Part shown: piece after piece, positions 25,732 through 34,388 of the stretch | Numbering within the stretch: position 1 is the stretch's first letter | Layout: each line of letters begins with the position of its first letter | NCBI RefSeq assembly: GCF_914484835.1 | Contig: NZ_CAJZAR010000050.1 | Span: forward strand, 30,805-94,804 | Direction: 5' to 3' | DNA: 64,000 nucleotides | Source of the DNA: Paraburkholderia tropica | GTDB taxonomy: Bacteria; Pseudomonadota; Gammaproteobacteria; Burkholderiales; Burkholderiaceae | Program-made: the position numbers and the translations under genes | The notes under the pieces: model-generated | Databases searched by the model: none | What the model was told of the DNA's origin: nothing | What the model saw: the letters and a program-made list of their open reading frames with translations, nothing else

Positions 25732-26760
25732 ATGAAAACCTGGTTTCACCCCGAACAGTTGCTGCACCATCCGCGTACCTATCTGTCGCGCGGCCAGATG
25801 CGCGAGCCGCAGGAAGTGCCCGAGCGCGCCGCGCGTCTCGTCGCCGCCGCGCATTCGCTCGGCTTCAGCGTGAGCGAGCCCGCCGATTTCGGCACCGCGC
25901 CGATCGCCGCCGTGCACGACATGAACTATCTGCGCTTCCTCGAAGAAGCGCACGCCGAATGGAAGCGCATGCCCGACGACTGGGGCGACGAGGTGATGTC
26001 GAACATCTACGTGCGCGACCCGAATCCGCTGCGCGGCGTGCTCGCGCAAGCGGCGCGTTATCTCGCCGACGGCAGCTGCCCGGTGGGCGCGAACACGTGG
26101 CGCGCGGCGTACTGGTCGGCGCAGAGCGCGCTGGCGGCGGCCGCGACGGTCAACGAGGGCGCGCGCGCGTCGTACGCGCTGTGCCGCCCGCCTGGCCATC
26201 ACGCGCGCGCGGATGCGGCGGGCGGCTTCTGCTACCTGAACAACGCGGCGATCGCGGCGCAGTCGCTCAAGAGCCGCTTCAAGCGCGTGGCGATCCTCGA
26301 TACCGACATGCACCACGGCCAGGGCGTGCAGGAAATTTTCTATGGCCGCGACGACGTGCTGTACATCTCGATCCACGGCGATCCGACCAACTTCTATCCG
26401 GTGGTCGCGGGCTATGAAGACGAGCGCGGCGCGGGCGAGGGCGAGGGCTACAACGTCAATCTGCCGATGCCGCATGGCGCGAGTGAAGAGGTGTTCTTCG
26501 AGCGCGTGGAGTCGGCGTTGCGCGTGCTGCGCCGTTTCCAGCCCGACGCGCTGGTGCTCGCGCTCGGCTTCGATATCTACAAGGACGATCCGCAGTCGAA
26601 GGTGGCCGTGAGCACCGAGGGCTTCGGCAAGCTCGGTGAAGCGATCGGCGCGCTCGGGTTGCCATCGGTGATCGTGCAGGAAGGTGGTTATCACCTTGAG
26701 AGTCTGGAGGACAATGCGCGGGCGTTCTTTGGCGGGTTTGGCGCGGAGCGTGCGCGCTGA
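25732..26760 (+). CDS. Acetylpolyamine amidohydrolase / class II histone-deacetylase-like enzyme
   Basis: The 342-residue protein has the deacetylase active site: CRPPGHHARADAAGGFCYLNNAA (double His and Gly-rich turn), DTDMHHGQGVQEIFY (metal-binding Asp/His) and SIHGDP, with QEGGYHLESL near the end. Bacterial relatives remove acetyl groups from polyamines or acylated amines. The start at 25732 follows GGAG closely, and the gene is last in the transporter operon. Together with the M20 enzyme it suggests stepwise removal of two different N-substituents. A strong terminator follows. Confidence 0.92.
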   Translation: MKTWFHPEQLLHHPRTYLSRGQMREPQEVPERAARLVAAAHSLGFSVSEPADFGTAPIAAVHDMNYLRFLEEAHAEWKRMPDDWGDEVMSNIYVRDPNPLRGVLAQAARYLADGSCPVGANTWRAAYWSAQSALAAAATVNEGARASYALCRPPGHHARADAAGGFCYLNNAAIAAQSLKSRFKRVAILDTDMHHGQGVQEIFYGRDDVLYISIHGDPTNFYPVVAGYEDERGAGEGEGYNVNLPMPHGASEEVFFERVESALRVLRRFQPDALVLALGFDIYKDDPQSKVAVSTEGFGKLGEAIGALGLPSVIVQEGGYHLESLEDNARAFFGGFGAERAR

Positions 26761-26783
26761 CGCAGGCCGCGCAGTTGAATGAC

Positions 26784-26812
26784 GCGCGGCGCTCATGTTG
26801 AGCGTGCCGCGC
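26784..26812. repeat. Hairpin after the acetylpolyamine amidohydrolase gene
   Basis: GCGCGGC and GCCGCGC enclose GCTCA/TGAGC, giving a near-continuous stem 24 bp after the stop codon. It precedes the terminator and may protect the RNA 3-prime end. Confidence 0.6.
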
Positions 26813-26820
26813 GGAAAAAC

Positions 26821-26850
26821 AAAAGGCGCACCCATCGAGGTGCGCCTTTT
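26821..26850. terminator. Bidirectional intrinsic terminator
   Basis: AAAAGGCGCACC-CATCGA-GGTGCGCCTTTT has 12-bp arms with A and T runs on both sides. It serves the plus operon and the convergent GGDEF-EAL gene. Confidence 0.92.
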
Positions 26851-26878
26851 GCATTGATGGCGGTGCGCTAAGGTTTGA

Positions 26879-29245
26879 TCAACGCGACTCCGAAGCGTCG
26901 CTCAGCCGCTCGTTGCGCTGCTCGTGCGCGCCCGAACCCGGCTGCGGAGCACCGCACACGCCGAAGCGCTCGATCAGCGCCGGCACGCCTTCCACGGGCA
27001 CCGGCCGCGAGAACAGGAAACCCTGCGCCTCGATCGGACCGAGCGCCGCGAGCCACGCGATCTGCTCCTCGGTTTCGGTGCCTTCCACGACCACCGTGAG
27101 CCCCAGCGAGCGCGCGAGATTGACGATGGCCGACACCATCACGCAGACGCTGCGGTCGGCGGGAATCGCCTGCACGAACGAGCGGTCGACCTTGAGCGTG
27201 TCGACCGCGAAACGGTTCAGATACGACAGCGACGAATAACCCGTGCCGAAGTCGTCGAGCGCGACGCGCACGCCTAGGCGCTTGAGCGCGAAGATCTTCT
27301 CGGAGACGAGTTCCGGGTACTCCATCATCGCCGTCTCGGTGATTTCGAGTTCGAGCTTGTGCGCGGCGATGCCGGTCTCTTCGATCGCGTGCGAGATGGT
27401 CTCGTAGAGGTCGCCGCGCCAGAACTGCACGGCCGAAATATTGACGGCGAGCGACAGCGTTTCGTAGCCCTGCTGCTGCCACAGCGCGAGTTGCGCGCAG
27501 GCGGTGCGGATCACGAAGTCGCCGACCGGCACGATCAGGCCCGTCGATTCGGCCACCGGAATGAATTCGCTCGCGGGAATCAGCCCGTATTGCGGATGGT
27601 TCCAGCGCACCAGCGCCTCGAAGCCCGTGATGCAGCGGCGGCGCAAATCGATCTTCGGCTGATAGGCGAGGAACAACTGGCCTTCGGAGAGCGCCACGCG
27701 CAGTTGCTGCTCCCACTTCATCAGATGGTCGGCGCGATGCGCGAGCTGCGGCGAGTAGAAGCGGAAGCAGTTGCGGCCCGCTTCCTTGGCCGCGTACATC
27801 GCGAGGTCGGCCTTCTTGAGCAGGTCGATCTCGCTCTCGTGCGCGACCGCGTAGAGCGCGATGCCCGTGCTCGCGTGCAGCACGAACGCGCTGCCGCGCA
27901 CGTCGAACGGATGCGTGAAGGCGGCGTTGGTGGTTTCGGCGAGCGTGCTCGCGCGCTTCTCGATGTCGTCGCCCTTGATGATGACGACGAACTCGTCGCC
28001 GCCGATGCGCGCGAGCGTGCCCGAGCCGCCCACGGCGTCGGCCAGACGCGCCGCGCTCATCTGCAGCACGATGTCGCCGGCGTTGTGGCCGAGCGTGTCG
28101 TTGACCGTCTTGAAGTTGTCGAGGTCGATAAAGAGAATCGCGAGACGCCCGAGGTTGCCCGGCTGCGAGACTTCGTGGCGCAGCCGCTGCAAGGTGGCGT
28201 AGCGGTTCGGCAGGCCGGTCAGCAGGTCGTACTGCACGAGTTGCGACATCTCGCGCTCGCGGCCCAGCAGCTTGCCGATCAGCCCCGTGGCCACGGCGAA
28301 GAACGACAGCATGGCGAGCGAGATGAACGTCGCCATCATCAGATAGACGTCGCGCGTGTGGTTGTAGTCGGCGAACTCCTCGGCTTGCGAGAGGCCGACC
28401 AGCACGCCGAGCGGATAGCCGTCGATATGGCGGTACGAGACGATGCGCGTCACGTGGTCGATCGGATCGACGTAGGTGCCCGAGACGTGTTCGGAAATCG
28501 GATAGACGCCGCTCGCCGAGAACGTGCCGTTCGCGCGTTCGGCGCTGCCGGTGCGGCGCGCGAGCACGGCGCCGGTGTCGGAGATCACGGCGATCACGCC
28601 TTCGCGGCCGATCGCGGCGTTGTTGTAGAAGTCGCTCGTGAAATAGCTCGGGTCTTCGGAGACCACCACCACGCCCGCGAACGAGCCGTCGGGATGATTG
28701 AGACGGCGCGTCATCTGCAAGGTCCAGTGACCCGAGACGCGCCCGAGCACCGGCTTGCTGATGAAAAGCTGATCGTCGTTCTCGTGCTCATGCACCTTGA
28801 AGTGCTCGCGGTCCGAGAGATCGATGGGCTTGGGATTCGGATCGGCGGTGTTGGCGACCAGCTTGCCGTGCTCGTCGATGATCGACACCTGCACGAGCGA
28901 GTCGCTCTGCACGACGCCTTTCTCGACCGTGGTCGCGAGATTGAAGCGCTCGGGCGTTTTCTCGAACTCGTACTTCACGAAGCGCGTGATCTGGTCGACC
29001 TGATGGATCGCCTTCACGGTGTGCTGTTCGAGCGCCGCCGAGAGAATCGCCGCGGAGGCGGCGGCCTCGCGCATGGTGGCGTCCTTCTCGACCGAAAGAC
29101 GCGTGAAGATGACGGCCCACAACAGGATGAGCACCAGCACGCCGAGCAGGGGAATCGCGAGCAGCGTGCGCGGGCGTGTGTATGCCGGGCCCGTCGTGCC
29201 GCGCAGGCCCGGGTCGCGCGAGAACGGACGCCAGTTCGTGCTCAT
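26879..29245 (-). CDS. Membrane-bound GGDEF-EAL protein with periplasmic sensor
   Basis: The 788-residue protein has a membrane helix (28-48), a periplasmic dCACHE-like domain (about 50-300), a second helix (303-325), GGDEF and EAL. The GGDEF motif is intact (RIGGDEFVV, 415-419) but no RxxD inhibitory site precedes it. The EAL motif is intact (FEALVRW, 543-545), as are ITETAMM, DDFGTGYSSLSYL, DTLKVDRSFV and VVEGTETEEQ, so phosphodiesterase activity is likely and cyclase activity possible. It should set local cyclic-di-GMP levels in response to an external small molecule. I place the start at MSTNWR (29245); the frame upstream to 29506 lacks a ribosome site. Confidence 0.92.
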   Translation of the reverse strand: MSTNWRPFSRDPGLRGTTGPAYTRPRTLLAIPLLGVLVLILLWAVIFTRLSVEKDATMREAAASAAILSAALEQHTVKAIHQVDQITRFVKYEFEKTPERFNLATTVEKGVVQSDSLVQVSIIDEHGKLVANTADPNPKPIDLSDREHFKVHEHENDDQLFISKPVLGRVSGHWTLQMTRRLNHPDGSFAGVVVVSEDPSYFTSDFYNNAAIGREGVIAVISDTGAVLARRTGSAERANGTFSASGVYPISEHVSGTYVDPIDHVTRIVSYRHIDGYPLGVLVGLSQAEEFADYNHTRDVYLMMATFISLAMLSFFAVATGLIGKLLGREREMSQLVQYDLLTGLPNRYATLQRLRHEVSQPGNLGRLAILFIDLDNFKTVNDTLGHNAGDIVLQMSAARLADAVGGSGTLARIGGDEFVVIIKGDDIEKRASTLAETTNAAFTHPFDVRGSAFVLHASTGIALYAVAHESEIDLLKKADLAMYAAKEAGRNCFRFYSPQLAHRADHLMKWEQQLRVALSEGQLFLAYQPKIDLRRRCITGFEALVRWNHPQYGLIPASEFIPVAESTGLIVPVGDFVIRTACAQLALWQQQGYETLSLAVNISAVQFWRGDLYETISHAIEETGIAAHKLELEITETAMMEYPELVSEKIFALKRLGVRVALDDFGTGYSSLSYLNRFAVDTLKVDRSFVQAIPADRSVCVMVSAIVNLARSLGLTVVVEGTETEEQIAWLAALGPIEAQGFLFSRPVPVEGVPALIERFGVCGAPQPGSGAHEQRNERLSDASESR

Positions 29246-29660
29246 CGTGTGCGCCGCGGACGCGAGGGTGCCCGCCGCTGATGCGACGGCCGGGACGACG
29301 ACAAGGCGCTCGGTTGAATCGGCGGCATCTATGCGGAACGGCGTGGAAGGAGCGCGGGACGCGCGGACATGGGCCAGCGGACGCAGCGATGCGTCCAATG
29401 TCTGGATCTTAATGGTTGGGGAATGATTAAGGAAGCGGTGCCCCCCCGGGTATACGCCAGTCGCTCGCACGAGACCGAAGCGCGTCATGTGCCGCGCATA
29501 GTTCACGCATGGCGCATAAGCTTGCGGGGCGCGGCTTGCCTATGCGCAGTGCGCGTGCCTGGTGCACGGGCCGAGTAAGTATTCGAAAGGCATGCCGGGG
29601 CGTTGCGCCCCGGCGGATTTGCGTCGAGTTTCGTGCGTGTGTGCGTGTGTGCGTGCGGCG
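29246..29660. other. Intergenic region with hairpin and simple repeat
   Basis: No gene is evident in 415 bases between phzF and the GGDEF-EAL gene. It contains a 9-bp-stem hairpin, GCCGGGGCG-TTG-CGCCCCGGC (29594-29614), which may end the phzF transcript, and a GTGCGTGT-type simple repeat (29632-29656). No clear promoter for the downstream gene was found. Confidence 0.6.
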
Positions 29661-30584
29661 TCAGGGCAGGGCGATCGTGCCGTCGATCACCGTGACCGAC
29701 GCGCCGCCGATCCATATCTTGCCCGCCGCATCGTCGTAGTCGATCGACACGCGGCCGTCACGCCCCATCACGGTGCCTTGACGCACGGTGTAGCGGCTGC
29801 CCGGACGGCGCTGCTGCTGCGCGAGCAACAACGCGATCGCGGCATTGGCACTGCCGGTGACAGGGTCTTCGCCCTTGCCGAGACCGGTCATCAGGCAGCG
29901 CACCTCGAAGGTCGCGGGGCCGCCCGGCGCATGCGGGCCATAGGCCGCGAGGCCCTGCGCGCCGACGCCGGCCGCGACTTCCGCGAGCGCGGCGTAGTCG
30001 ACGTCGAGCGCGAGCACGTCGTCCGCCGACGCGCAGCGCACCACGAGCCACGGCGCGCCGTTATTCACGCCACACGGCTGCGCGGAGAAGTCGATGGCGG
30101 TGCTGTCGCGCGCGATGCGCAGCGCGTCGCGCAATGCGTCGTACTGCGACTCGGCCAGCGGCGCGACGCTCGCGGGCGGCGCGGCGAAAGCCCAGGCGGC
30201 CGCGGCCTGCGTGTCCGGGGTGTCATTCGTGCGATCGGCGCGATCGGCCAGCTCGATCAGACCCGCCGCGCATTCCTGCACGAGCCGGCCCGGCGTCTTC
30301 GGTGCGCGGCCGCTGTCGAGAAATGCGTGCGCGCTGCCGAGCGTCGGATGGCCCGCGAAGGGCAGTTCGCCCTGCGTCGTGAAGATGCGCACGCGATAGT
30401 CGGCGCGCGCGTCGGTGGGCGCGAGCAGGAAGGCGGTTTCGGACAGATTGGTCCAGTGCGCGATGGCCTGCATCTGCGCGGTGTCGAGCGCATCGGCGTC
30501 GAACACGACGGCGAGCGGATTGCCCTTGAAGGGCTGCGACGTGAAGACGTCGACCTGTTTGAAGCGGACGCTGCGAAGAGTCAT
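29661..30584 (-). CDS. PhzF-family isomerase-like protein
   Basis: The 307-residue protein matches the PhzF fold (two diaminopimelate-epimerase-like halves). The N-terminal FKQVDVFTSQPFKGNPLAVV, the catalytic-Glu motif NLSETAFLL, FTTQGELPFAGHPTLGSAH and GEDPVTGSANAAI are all present. PhzF itself isomerises a phenazine precursor, but most family members have unknown substrates and there are no phenazine genes here. The ATG at 30584 is preferred to an upstream TTG. It is last in a minus-strand cluster with RidA and an aminotransferase. Confidence 0.92.
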   Translation of the reverse strand: MTLRSVRFKQVDVFTSQPFKGNPLAVVFDADALDTAQMQAIAHWTNLSETAFLLAPTDARADYRVRIFTTQGELPFAGHPTLGSAHAFLDSGRAPKTPGRLVQECAAGLIELADRADRTNDTPDTQAAAAWAFAAPPASVAPLAESQYDALRDALRIARDSTAIDFSAQPCGVNNGAPWLVVRCASADDVLALDVDYAALAEVAAGVGAQGLAAYGPHAPGGPATFEVRCLMTGLGKGEDPVTGSANAAIALLLAQQQRRPGSRYTVRQGTVMGRDGRVSIDYDDAAGKIWIGGASVTVIDGTIALP

Positions 30585-30705
30585 GGTCGGCAATATCGGA
30601 ATGAAAACTCACGGCGAAAAAAAACCGCACCTTGCGGCGCGGCGGCTTATCGCGGCTGAATATCGCGGATGCGAGCCGGCGCAACCGGCTCGCGAAACAC
30701 AGCGC

Positions 30706-31170
30706 TTACGCGACTTCGGCGATCAGCTCGATCTCGACGCACGCGCCGAGCGGAATCTGCGCGACGCCGAACGCCGAGCGCGCATGCTTGCCCTTCTCGC
30801 CGAACACATCGGCGACCAGTTCCGAAGCACCGTTCGTCACGATGTGCTGTTCCGTGAAGTCGAGCGTCGAGTTCACGAGGCTCATCAGCTTGACGATGCG
30901 CGTGACCTTGTTGAGGTCGCCCACGTGCGCGTGCAGCGTCGCCAGCAGGTCGATCGCGATCGAACGCGCGGCGGCCTTGCCTTCCTCGGTCGAGAGCGTG
31001 TCGCCGAGCTTGCCGGCCCAGACCTTGCCGTCCTTCTTCGCGATGTGGCCCGAGAGGTACACCGTGTTGCCGCTTTGCGCGCTCATCACGTAGGCCGCAG
31101 CGGGGGCGCCGGCGGTCGGCAGTTCGATGCCGAGTTCTTTGAGACGGTCGTAGACGTTGATGTCAGCCAT
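30706..31170 (-). CDS. RidA-family protein (YjgF/YER057c/UK114)
   Basis: The 154-residue protein has the RidA features: AQSGNTVYLSGHIAKKDGKV, then RIVKLMSLVNSTLDFTEQH, then GEKGKHARSAFGVAQIPLGA, whose Arg binds the substrate carboxylate. RidA deaminases clear reactive enamine/imine intermediates made by PLP enzymes. This member belongs to the longer subgroup with a helical N-terminus (DINVYDRLKELGIEL). It follows the aminotransferase gene by 44 bp, fitting a role in cleaning up its product. AAGGA lies upstream. Confidence 0.93.
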   Translation of the reverse strand: MADINVYDRLKELGIELPTAGAPAAAYVMSAQSGNTVYLSGHIAKKDGKVWAGKLGDTLSTEEGKAAARSIAIDLLATLHAHVGDLNKVTRIVKLMSLVNSTLDFTEQHIVTNGASELVADVFGEKGKHARSAFGVAQIPLGACVEIELIAEVA

Positions 31171-31214
31171 GATCAGGAGTCCTTTTACGTTGAACGGGTG
31201 ATGTGCGGTTCGGT

Positions 31215-32414
31215 TCAGATGCGTGCGCGGATCAGCGCGGCCAGCTTCGCCACGCCTTCTTCGATCTTCGCGGGCGGCACGGTCACGAACGACAGACGCA
31301 GCTTGTTACGCTGCGGTTCGCTCGCGAAAAACGGCGCGCCGGGCACGAAGGCCACATTCTGCGCGACCGCTTCTTCCAGCAACTTCATACTGTCGATCTG
31401 TTGCGGCAGCGTGACCCAGATGAACATGCCGCCTTCGGGGCGGTTCCAGCTCACGCCTTCCGGCATGTTGCGCGTGAGCGAATCGAGCATCGCTTCGCAC
31501 TGGTCGCGATAGAGCGCGCGCACCTTCGGGATGTGCGTATCGAGGAAGCCGTTCTTCACGACTTCGTGGACGATGCGCTGCGTGAAGCTCGGCGTGTGCA
31601 GGTCGGTGGCCTGCTTGGCCTGCACCAGTTTGAAGTGCAGATCCTCGGGCGCGATGATGTAGCCCACGCGCAGGCCCGGGGCCAGCACCTTCGAGAACGA
31701 ACCCAGATGCACGATGTGCTCGGGCGCCATCGAGTGGACCGTCGGCAGCGGCTCGCCCGCGTAGAGCAGCGCGCCATAGGGATCGTCCTCGATGACCGGG
31801 AACGGCGCGCGCTGCGCGAAGGCGGCCAGTGCCTGGCGGCGTTCGAGCGGCAGACGGCGGCCGGTCGGATTCTGGAAGTTCGGGATCGCGTAGAGCAGGC
31901 GCGCGCCGGCCGTCATCTCGGGCGTGAGACCGTCGATCACGAGACCCTTTTCGTCGGTCGGCACCTGCACGTAGTTGGGCTCGTAGAGCGAGAACGATTG
32001 CAGCGCGCCGAGGTAAGTCGGCGTTTCCACCAGCACCGGGCTGTCCGGCGAGATCAGCACCTTGCCGATCAGGTCGAGCGCCTGCTGCGAACCCGTGGTG
32101 ATCAGCACCTGCGACGGACGCACTTTCACGCCGCCCACCGAGTGACGTTCGGCGACCCACTCGCGCAGCGGCATATAGCCTTCGGTCGCGCTGTACTGAA
32201 GCGCGCCCGACGGATCGTCGCGCAGGATGCGGTCGGCGGCGGCGCGCATCTCCTCGGCCGGGAAGCTGGCCGGCGCGGGCAGACCGCCGGCGAACGAAAT
32301 GACTTCGGGCCGCTCGGTGACCTTGAGGATTTCGCGAATCGCCGAGCTGGTCAGCTTGATTGCACGCTCGGACAGTTGCCACGCGGGGGCGGCTTTGATA
32401 TCGCTCTGGTCCAT
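31215..32414 (-). CDS. PLP-dependent aminotransferase (class I/II, 2-aminoadipate or LysN-like)
   Basis: The 399-residue enzyme has fold-type-I hallmarks: VISFAGGLPAPASFP, QYSATEGYMPLREW, TTGSQQALDLIGK, IPNFQNPTGRR, VIEDDPYG and the PLP lysine in GSFSKVLAPGLRVGY. The N-terminus resembles 2-aminoadipate and broad aromatic/branched-chain aminotransferases. AAGGAG precedes the ATG. It is grouped with RidA, PhzF and an EamA exporter under a divergent MocR regulator, so it probably acts in catabolism or detoxification of an amino acid. The substrate is not deducible. Confidence 0.93.
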   Translation of the reverse strand: MDQSDIKAAPAWQLSERAIKLTSSAIREILKVTERPEVISFAGGLPAPASFPAEEMRAAADRILRDDPSGALQYSATEGYMPLREWVAERHSVGGVKVRPSQVLITTGSQQALDLIGKVLISPDSPVLVETPTYLGALQSFSLYEPNYVQVPTDEKGLVIDGLTPEMTAGARLLYAIPNFQNPTGRRLPLERRQALAAFAQRAPFPVIEDDPYGALLYAGEPLPTVHSMAPEHIVHLGSFSKVLAPGLRVGYIIAPEDLHFKLVQAKQATDLHTPSFTQRIVHEVVKNGFLDTHIPKVRALYRDQCEAMLDSLTRNMPEGVSWNRPEGGMFIWVTLPQQIDSMKLLEEAVAQNVAFVPGAPFFASEPQRNKLRLSFVTVPPAKIEEGVAKLAALIRARI

Positions 32415-32559
32415 GGGGTCTCCTTATTGGGGTCGGGCGAGTGGATGCGGCTAGATGCCAGTCGATGCAAGTTCACGACGCAACGTCACGACGCAACTTC
32501 AGGGCGGCGCGCCAGACCGCTGCGCCGCCGGAAACCTTCGATTATGACGCGAATCCCGC

Positions 32560-33465
32560 TCAAGCGCGCGCGGGCGCGGGTGCGGTGCGGATGGCGGCGC
32601 GCCGGCCCAGCACGACGGTGGCGATCACGGCCGCCGCGTAGAGCCACGCCGATGCCGCGACCTGCTCGCCGAACACGAGCGCCGAGAACGCCATCGTGAA
32701 GAAAATCTGCAGCAGCTGGACCTGGCCGACGCGCGCCGTGCCGCCCATCGCGAGCCCCGCGTACCACGCAAAAAAGCCGAGGAACTGCGAGAACAGCGTG
32801 ACGTAGCCGAACGCGAGCCAGGTCTTGAGCGCAACCGGCTCCGGGTGCGCGACATGGTGCGCCCACGCGAGCCAGCCGACCGGAATTGCCAGAAACGGCG
32901 CGGAGAGCACCAGCGCCCAGCAGATCACCTGCCAGCCGCCGAGCTGCCGCGCGAGGCGCGCGCCTTCGGCGTAACCGAGCGCGCCGATGCCGACCGCGAC
33001 CAGCATCCACGCGTCGCCCGCGTGCAGCGCGCCGCCGCCCGCCTGGAGCGCGAACGCCACGACCAGCGCGCTGCCGATCAGCGCGCTGAGCCAGAACGCC
33101 TTCGACGGGCGTTCGTGCGAGAGCCACGCGGCGTAGATCGCCACCGCGAGCGGTTGCAGGCCGTTGACGATCGCGCCGTGCGAGGCGGGCACGCTTTTCA
33201 TGGCCCACGCGGAAAACACCGGATACGCGACGATCACGCCCAGCGACACCACGGCGAGACTCTTGACCTGCGCCCAGTTGGGCCGCTTTTCGCGACGCGC
33301 CCAGAGCAGCAGGGCGGCGGGGACGGCGGCGGCGAGTGCGCGGCCGAGACCGTTGAGCAGGGGATGGAATTCGGCGACGACGATGCGCGTCATCGGCAGC
33401 GTCAGACTGAAGATCATGACGCCGACGAGGCCGAGCAGCATGCCCTGGGTTTCACGTGCTTTCAT
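32560..33465 (-). CDS. EamA/DMT-superfamily transporter
   Basis: The 301-residue protein has ten hydrophobic segments in two EamA repeats (GMLLGLVGVMIFSLTLPMTR to about 130, then DAWMLVAVGIGALGYAEGAR onward). DMT members usually export amino acids or metabolites. Its ATG overlaps the upstream Glyoxalase_3 gene stop by one base (TAATG), indicating translational coupling. The cluster suggests it exports the amino acid or product handled by the neighbouring aminotransferase. Confidence 0.92.
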   Translation of the reverse strand: MKARETQGMLLGLVGVMIFSLTLPMTRIVVAEFHPLLNGLGRALAAAVPAALLLWARREKRPNWAQVKSLAVVSLGVIVAYPVFSAWAMKSVPASHGAIVNGLQPLAVAIYAAWLSHERPSKAFWLSALIGSALVVAFALQAGGGALHAGDAWMLVAVGIGALGYAEGARLARQLGGWQVICWALVLSAPFLAIPVGWLAWAHHVAHPEPVALKTWLAFGYVTLFSQFLGFFAWYAGLAMGGTARVGQVQLLQIFFTMAFSALVFGEQVAASAWLYAAAVIATVVLGRRAAIRTAPAPARA

Positions 33466-34178
33466 TATGCGGATTCGCGCTCGACAGATCGACGTGCGGG
33501 CGCGCCGAGCGATCGCGGTCCCGACGGGGTTTCGAAGTGCGCGACGAGCGCGGGGGAATCGGCTTCTTCGACCGTCATCAGCGCCGAGGCGCCGAGCCAG
33601 TCGAGTTGCGCGCGGATCGTGTCCGCCTGCGGGTGATAGCCGGTGAGCGAGGTGAGCGCGAGGCCGGTTTCGTCGAGCGATTGCGACGGATGGCGCGGCG
33701 TGTCCCACTGAATCAGCGAGGGCAGCACGCCGTCGCCGACGCCTTGCCACGCGGGAAACGCGCCGTCGAGCGGCACGCTCAATTGCCAGCTGAGGTTGCC
33801 GCGCGTCATCGGCACGAGATCGGCGATGCGCTGCGGATACTGGGCGCGCCAGCGTTCGAGGCTGCGCGGCGGTTCCACGCGCGCGACCCAATGCGAGAGG
33901 TACGGTCCCGCTTCGAGGCGTGCCTGCACGGCCGGATCGTCGAGCGCAAAGAGGCGCGCGCGGCCCTGGCCCGAAGCGCCGGCCGCCGGATCGACCGCGA
34001 TCACTTCCAGATAGACGCCGCCCCACAGCCCGAGCAGGCGGTTGTGGGTGCGCATCAGCGGATGCGCGCCGCCGCCCGTGGGCGCGATGCCGAGCGTGTC
34101 CGCCACGTATTGCGTGCCTTCTTCCAGCGTGCGGGCGGAAACGACGAGATGATCGAGACGAAGCGGCGTGGCGGTCAT
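33465..34178 (-). CDS. VOC-superfamily protein, Glyoxalase_3 type
   Basis: The 237-residue cytoplasmic protein has the Glyoxalase_3 start RLDHLVVSARTLEEGTQYVA, then GGAHPLMRTHNRLLGLWGGVYLEVIA with the metal-ligand His and Glu. The second half repeats the fold. Function is unknown; related proteins are metal-dependent lyases or dioxygenases. It is first in the minus-strand operon, 210 bp from the divergent MocR gene, with a series of phased TACAG repeats beginning three bases from its start. No Shine-Dalgarno is visible. Confidence 0.88.
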   Translation of the reverse strand: MTATPLRLDHLVVSARTLEEGTQYVADTLGIAPTGGGAHPLMRTHNRLLGLWGGVYLEVIAVDPAAGASGQGRARLFALDDPAVQARLEAGPYLSHWVARVEPPRSLERWRAQYPQRIADLVPMTRGNLSWQLSVPLDGAFPAWQGVGDGVLPSLIQWDTPRHPSQSLDETGLALTSLTGYHPQADTIRAQLDWLGASALMTVEEADSPALVAHFETPSGPRSLGAPARRSVERESA

Positions 34179-34180
34179 GT

Positions 34181-34264
34181 GAATACAGTCGGGTACAGTC
34201 GAATACAGCCTGACGGACAGAAAAGTACAGCGGCGAGAACGGCGGGCAGTACGGATGAGTACAG
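34181..34264. promoter_or_regulatory. Phased TACAG direct repeats, candidate MocR operator
   Basis: GAATACAGTC, GGGTACAGTC and GAATACAGCC (34181-34210) are three 10-bp units in register. More TACAG cores follow at 34226-34230 and 34260-34264, with variants ACAG (34217-34220) and TACGG (34250-34254). Another GGTACAG lies at 34371-34377, just before the MocR start. MocR proteins commonly bind direct repeats in the divergent region. Confidence 0.65.
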
Positions 34265-34285
34265 TGAAACGGCGTGGGTGCCGTT

Positions 34286-34329
34286 CTACCGGATCCTTAC
34301 CGGTACGCATGTGAATAAATTTACCGGTA
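34286..34329. promoter_or_regulatory. Repeated TTACCGGTA palindromes in the MocR leader
   Basis: TTACCGGTA occurs at 34297-34305 and 34321-34329, 24 bp apart, with a related CTACCGGAT at 34286-34294. Two perfect copies in 33 bp suggest a second operator type for the MocR promoter. Confidence 0.55.
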
Positions 34330-34388
34330 TGGCTGCGGACAGTAACGGTACAATCGCTCCGATAGTGTTCGGTACAGTTGGAGATCCC

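Noticed and set aside
29661..30584. Phenazine biosynthesis
   Set aside because: PhzF-family proteins are widespread; no phzA/B/D/E/G homologues are in the window.
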